From Gemmatimonadota bacterium (GTDB lineage: Bacteria; Gemmatimonadota; Gemmatimonadetes; Gemmatimonadales; GWC2-71-9), in the NCBI GenBank assembly GCA_003221075.1, contig QHUF01000206.1, forward strand, positions 1 through 6,738: 6,738 bases of DNA, given 5' to 3'. Every line of letters starts with the position of its first letter. Position 1 is the stretch's first letter. The notes under the pieces are model-generated. The model was not told the DNA's origin. It made no database searches and was given only the letters and a program-made list of their open reading frames with translations. The position numbers and the translations under genes were made by a program. This document shows, one piece after another, positions 4,514-6,738 of the stretch.

Positions 4514-6486
4514 AATCGAGACTGCTGCTCGCTATTTCTGTTGGCATATGGGGAGGCGCCGCGGCGCAAACCAACTCGGCGCCCGCACCGCGCCAGGATC
4601 CACGGATCGGGCTGCGCGCGGGGTGGTTCAATGCCGGCACCGCGAACTGGAACATGCGGCTCGTCTCGACGACGCCGCCTTCTCCCCAGTTCATCAATCG
4701 CGACACGGCCGGCGATTTCCGCTTCATCAACTCCGACATGTCGTTCCGCGGCAACTACGTCATTCAAGGCAACTTCAACGGCGTGCAGATCTGGGACATC
4801 TCGAATCCCAAAATCCCGAAGCTGTACAAGGCGTTCGTCTGCCCGGGATCGCAGAGCGATGTGTCCGTCTATCGCAACTTCTTGTTCGTGTCGGGCGAAG
4901 CGCTGAACGGCCGCAGCGACTGCGGCACCCAGGGCGTCACGGACACCGTCAGTCACGACCGGCTGCGCGGGATCCGCATCTTCGATGCGACCGATCTCAG
5001 TAATCCGGTTCGCATCACCGACGTCCAGACGTGCCGGGGCTCGCACACGCACACCGTCGTGACGTCACCGACGGATACCGACAACGTCTACATCTATGTG
5101 TCCGGCTCGGCGCCGGTGCGCTCCCCGAACGAGCTGGCCGGCTGTACGATCGGCCAACCCGACTCGAACCCCGCGACGGCGTTGTTCCGGATCGAAGTCA
5201 TCCAGGTGCCGCTCGCGCACCCGGAGCAGGCCCACATCGTCAGCTCGCCGCGCATCTTCCACGATTTGACCGAGGCGCCGACCCATCCGGCGGCACCGCA
5301 GGATCTCGCCGAGGCAAAGCGCCGGGCGGATTCGGCACGGGCGGTGGGCGGATTCACGGCAGTGATCAAAGGGACGCGCGACACGACCGATATCATCCTG
5401 GGCCCGGGGTTCCTCCACTTCCGGCTCGACAGCATCGTCAAGGCACGGGGCGGCACTGGAACGCCCACGGCGGAGGACACCGCGACGCTCCGCGCCAACG
5501 CGCAGCAGATCGTCGATCTGATCGTGCAGGGACCGCCGCGTCCCCCGGGGACTCCGCGGCCCGGCCCGACCCAGTGTCACGATATCACCGTGTATCCGGC
5601 AATCGGATTGGCGGGCGGCGCCTGCGGTGGCTACGGCCTGCTGCTCGACATCCGGGACGTCGCGAATCCCACGCGGGTAGGCGCCGTGGCCGACTCCAAC
5701 TTCTCGTTCTGGCATTCGGCCACGTTCAACAACGACGGCTCGAAGATCCTGTTCACCGACGAGTGGGGCGGCGGCTTGCAGCCGCGCTGCCGCGTGACCG
5801 ACAAGCCCGAGTGGGGCGCGGATGCGATCTTCACGCTTTCCGGCAGCACCATGGACTTCAAGAGCTACTACAAGCTCCCCGTCGCGCAGACGTCGTTCGA
5901 GAACTGCGTCGCGCACAACGGCACCCTGATTCCGGTGCCGGGCCGCGACATCATGGCGCAGGGCTGGTATCAGGGCGGCGTCTCGGTGTTCGACTGGACC
6001 GATCCGGCGCATCCGAAGGAAATCGCGTTCTTCGACCGCGGCCCGATGGATTCGACCAAGCTGCTCGGCGCCGGCTCGTGGTCGGCGTACTGGTACAACG
6101 GCTACATCATCAGCTCCGAGATCGCGCGGGGCCTCGATATTTTCGAGCTGACGCCCAACGCGCTCTTGACGCAGAATGAGATCGACGCCGCGAAGCTGAT
6201 TCATTTCGACTACCTGAACGCGCAAGACCAGCAGCAGCTGGTCTGGCCGGCGAGCTTTGTCGTTGCCCGCGCGTATCTCGATCAACTGGCGCGGTCCAAA
6301 GGCCTGCCGGTCCTCCGGATCAACGCCACGCGGGACGCGCTGACGCGGGCCGAGCGGACGACGGGACAGGCTCGGGCCGATGCGTTGACTCAGCTCGCGG
6401 CACGGCTGAACACCGATGCCCAGACCTCGACCGATCAGCCGAAGGTGCGGATGCTGATCGGCGCAATCACCGGCCTCAACAAGTAG
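4510..6486 (+). CDS. LVIVD-repeat beta-propeller protein, secreted
   Basis: 658 residues, with a signal peptide MKSRLLLAISVGIWGGAAA (1-19) and cleavage near AAA/Q. LVIVD-type repeats form propeller blades: GVQIWDISNPKIPKL (91-105), GIRIFDATDLSNPVRI (154-169), GLLLDIRDVANPTRVG (376-391), VSVFDWTDPAHPKEIA (491-506) and GLDIFELTPN (541-550). A His recurs at the start of the strand in several blades: SHTHTVV (180/182), CHDITVYP (357), WHSATFNNDG (402) and AHNGTLIP (469). Eight Cys (111, 138, 175, 212, 356, 372, 427, 466) could form disulfides outside the cytoplasm. Residues about 255-350 are a helical, Pro-rich insertion in the propeller, and residues about 580-658 are a mostly helical tail. No anchor or sorting signal is seen at the C-terminus. 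The GTG start has a good GGAG and overlaps the DUF305 stop, so the two proteins are made together and probably act together outside the cytoplasm. Fold is likely; the substrate or ligand is unknown. Confidence 0.88.
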   Translation: MKSRLLLAISVGIWGGAAAQTNSAPAPRQDPRIGLRAGWFNAGTANWNMRLVSTTPPSPQFINRDTAGDFRFINSDMSFRGNYVIQGNFNGVQIWDISNPKIPKLYKAFVCPGSQSDVSVYRNFLFVSGEALNGRSDCGTQGVTDTVSHDRLRGIRIFDATDLSNPVRITDVQTCRGSHTHTVVTSPTDTDNVYIYVSGSAPVRSPNELAGCTIGQPDSNPATALFRIEVIQVPLAHPEQAHIVSSPRIFHDLTEAPTHPAAPQDLAEAKRRADSARAVGGFTAVIKGTRDTTDIILGPGFLHFRLDSIVKARGGTGTPTAEDTATLRANAQQIVDLIVQGPPRPPGTPRPGPTQCHDITVYPAIGLAGGACGGYGLLLDIRDVANPTRVGAVADSNFSFWHSATFNNDGSKILFTDEWGGGLQPRCRVTDKPEWGADAIFTLSGSTMDFKSYYKLPVAQTSFENCVAHNGTLIPVPGRDIMAQGWYQGGVSVFDWTDPAHPKEIAFFDRGPMDSTKLLGAGSWSAYWYNGYIISSEIARGLDIFELTPNALLTQNEIDAAKLIHFDYLNAQDQQQLVWPASFVVARAYLDQLARSKGLPVLRINATRDALTRAERTTGQARADALTQLAARLNTDAQTSTDQPKVRMLIGAITGLNK

Positions 6487-6490
6487 ACCG

Positions 6491-6519
6491 TTGACTAAGC
6501 AGTTGAGCGGGGTTCACGT
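6491..6519 (+). promoter_or_regulatory. Weak candidate promoter for the ABC exporter gene
   Basis: TTGACT at 6491-6496 is a 5/6 match to the -35 box, starting 35 nt before GTG6526, almost the same geometry as TTGACA before ATG416. The matching -10 position, 6514-6519 (TCACGT), agrees poorly with consensus and lies in the terminator stem. Only the -35 likeness and spacing support it. Confidence 0.2.
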
Positions 6520-6538
6520 TGTCTCGTGAGCCCCGCTC
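6505..6538 (+). terminator. Strong hairpin after the DUF305-LVIVD operon, probable intrinsic terminator
   Basis: Arms 6505-6518 (GAGCGGGGTTCACG) and 6525-6538 (CGTGAGCCCCGCTC) pair over 14 bp with a single G-U wobble and a 6-nt loop, TTGTCT. The stem is GC-rich and is followed by GTTCTT, a short and imperfect U-tract. It begins 18 nt after the LVIVD stop codon, where a terminator is expected. The descending arm contains the GTG start of the next gene, so the hairpin may also limit translation or readthrough into that gene. Confidence 0.7.
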
Positions 6539-6738
6539 GTTCTTCCCGGAAGCGCTACCAGGAGTTCGTCGAAGACTATAAACATCGGCGCCTGGATCAG
6601 GTGTCCGATGCCGAAGAGGCCGGTCCCGCTCCTGCCTCTCCGCGTCCCGGTGCGCGCCGCGCGTACCTGAGAGGGTATCTGCGCTGGCTGCGCCCCCACC
6701 GCTACGCGCTCGGCGGGGTCTTTGTGCTCGCGTTGGTG
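6526..6738 (+). CDS. ABC exporter (fused permease-ATPase type), N-terminal fragment
   Basis: The frame opens at GTG6526 and runs to the window edge, giving 71 residues. After a polar, charged start (SSRKRYQEFVEDYKHRRLD) and an Ala/Pro-rich stretch, it reads RRAYLRGYLRWLRPHRYAL followed by the hydrophobic GGVFVLALV. A YLRxYLRWLRPHR-type amphipathic segment leading into the first transmembrane helix is the usual beginning of type I ABC exporters that carry permease and ATPase in one chain. The ATPase motifs would lie beyond the window, so substrate cannot be suggested. An in-frame TAA at 6496-6498 bounds the frame; GTG6526 is the only ordinary start that keeps the KRYQEF region, with GTG6601 (codon 26) as the fallback. 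No Shine-Dalgarno sequence is seen and the start lies in the terminator hairpin. Moderately confident in the family. Confidence 0.65.
   Translation, partial: MSPARSSRKRYQEFVEDYKHRRLDQVSDAEEAGPAPASPRPGARRAYLRGYLRWLRPHRYALGGVFVLALV

Noticed and set aside
5065..6285. Long minus-strand open frame (406 codons) opposite the LVIVD gene
   Set aside because: The translation is Arg/Asp-rich with no recognisable domain, and it is fully antisense to a well-supported gene; long antisense frames are expected in GC-rich DNA.
6514..6699. Minus-strand open frame of 61 codons near the window end
   Set aside because: It is opposite the ABC exporter N-terminus, which has recognisable sequence, and shows no domain of its own.

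Overview
The window is about 6.7 kb of GC-rich bacterial DNA with densely packed genes, GTG starts on several of them, and few clear Shine-Dalgarno sites. GC content, the neighbouring DUF305 and LVIVD-repeat lipoprotein-like genes, and a pilin/SH3-like exported protein fit a soil or sediment bacterium such as Gemmatimonadota or a related lineage. That assignment is a guess from style and gene company; no rRNA or other phylogenetic marker is present.

Layout: (1) 1-381 (+) is the C-terminal part of a beta-class carbonic anhydrase, cut by the window edge. (2) 416-1561 (+) is an exported or membrane-anchored protein of unknown function; its N-terminal half resembles a pilin globular domain and its C-terminal half an SH3-like module. 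(3) 1562-2815 (+) is a LigD-type primase-polymerase, starting on the base after the previous stop and in the same frame. (4) 2775-3833 (-) is a LigC-type ATP-dependent DNA ligase, convergent with the polymerase and overlapping its 3' end by 41 bp. (5) 3834-3922 is a divergent intergenic region with a widely spaced inverted repeat. (6) 3923-4513 (+) DUF305 and 4510-6486 (+) LVIVD beta-propeller protein form a two-gene operon with a 4-bp GTGA overlap; both products carry signal peptides. (7) A strong hairpin at 6505-6538 follows the operon. (8) 6526-6738 (+) is the N-terminus of an ABC exporter, whose only plausible start codon lies inside that hairpin.

Two functional modules stand out. The polymerase and ligase are the two catalytic activities that bacterial LigD combines in one chain for end joining; here they are stand-alone proteins encoded tail to tail, resembling the mycobacterial Prim-PolC/LigC pair assigned to gap-filling excision repair. 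No Ku gene is visible. The DUF305/LVIVD pair looks like a periplasmic module: the first protein is a His/Met-rich duplicated helical protein, and the second is a propeller with a His recurring at an equivalent position in several blades, suggesting metal handling.

At three gene starts a -35-like box lies 34-36 nt upstream of the start codon with little or no leader, so leaderless transcription may be common in this genome. No tRNA, rRNA, CRISPR array, insertion sequence or phage gene was recognised.
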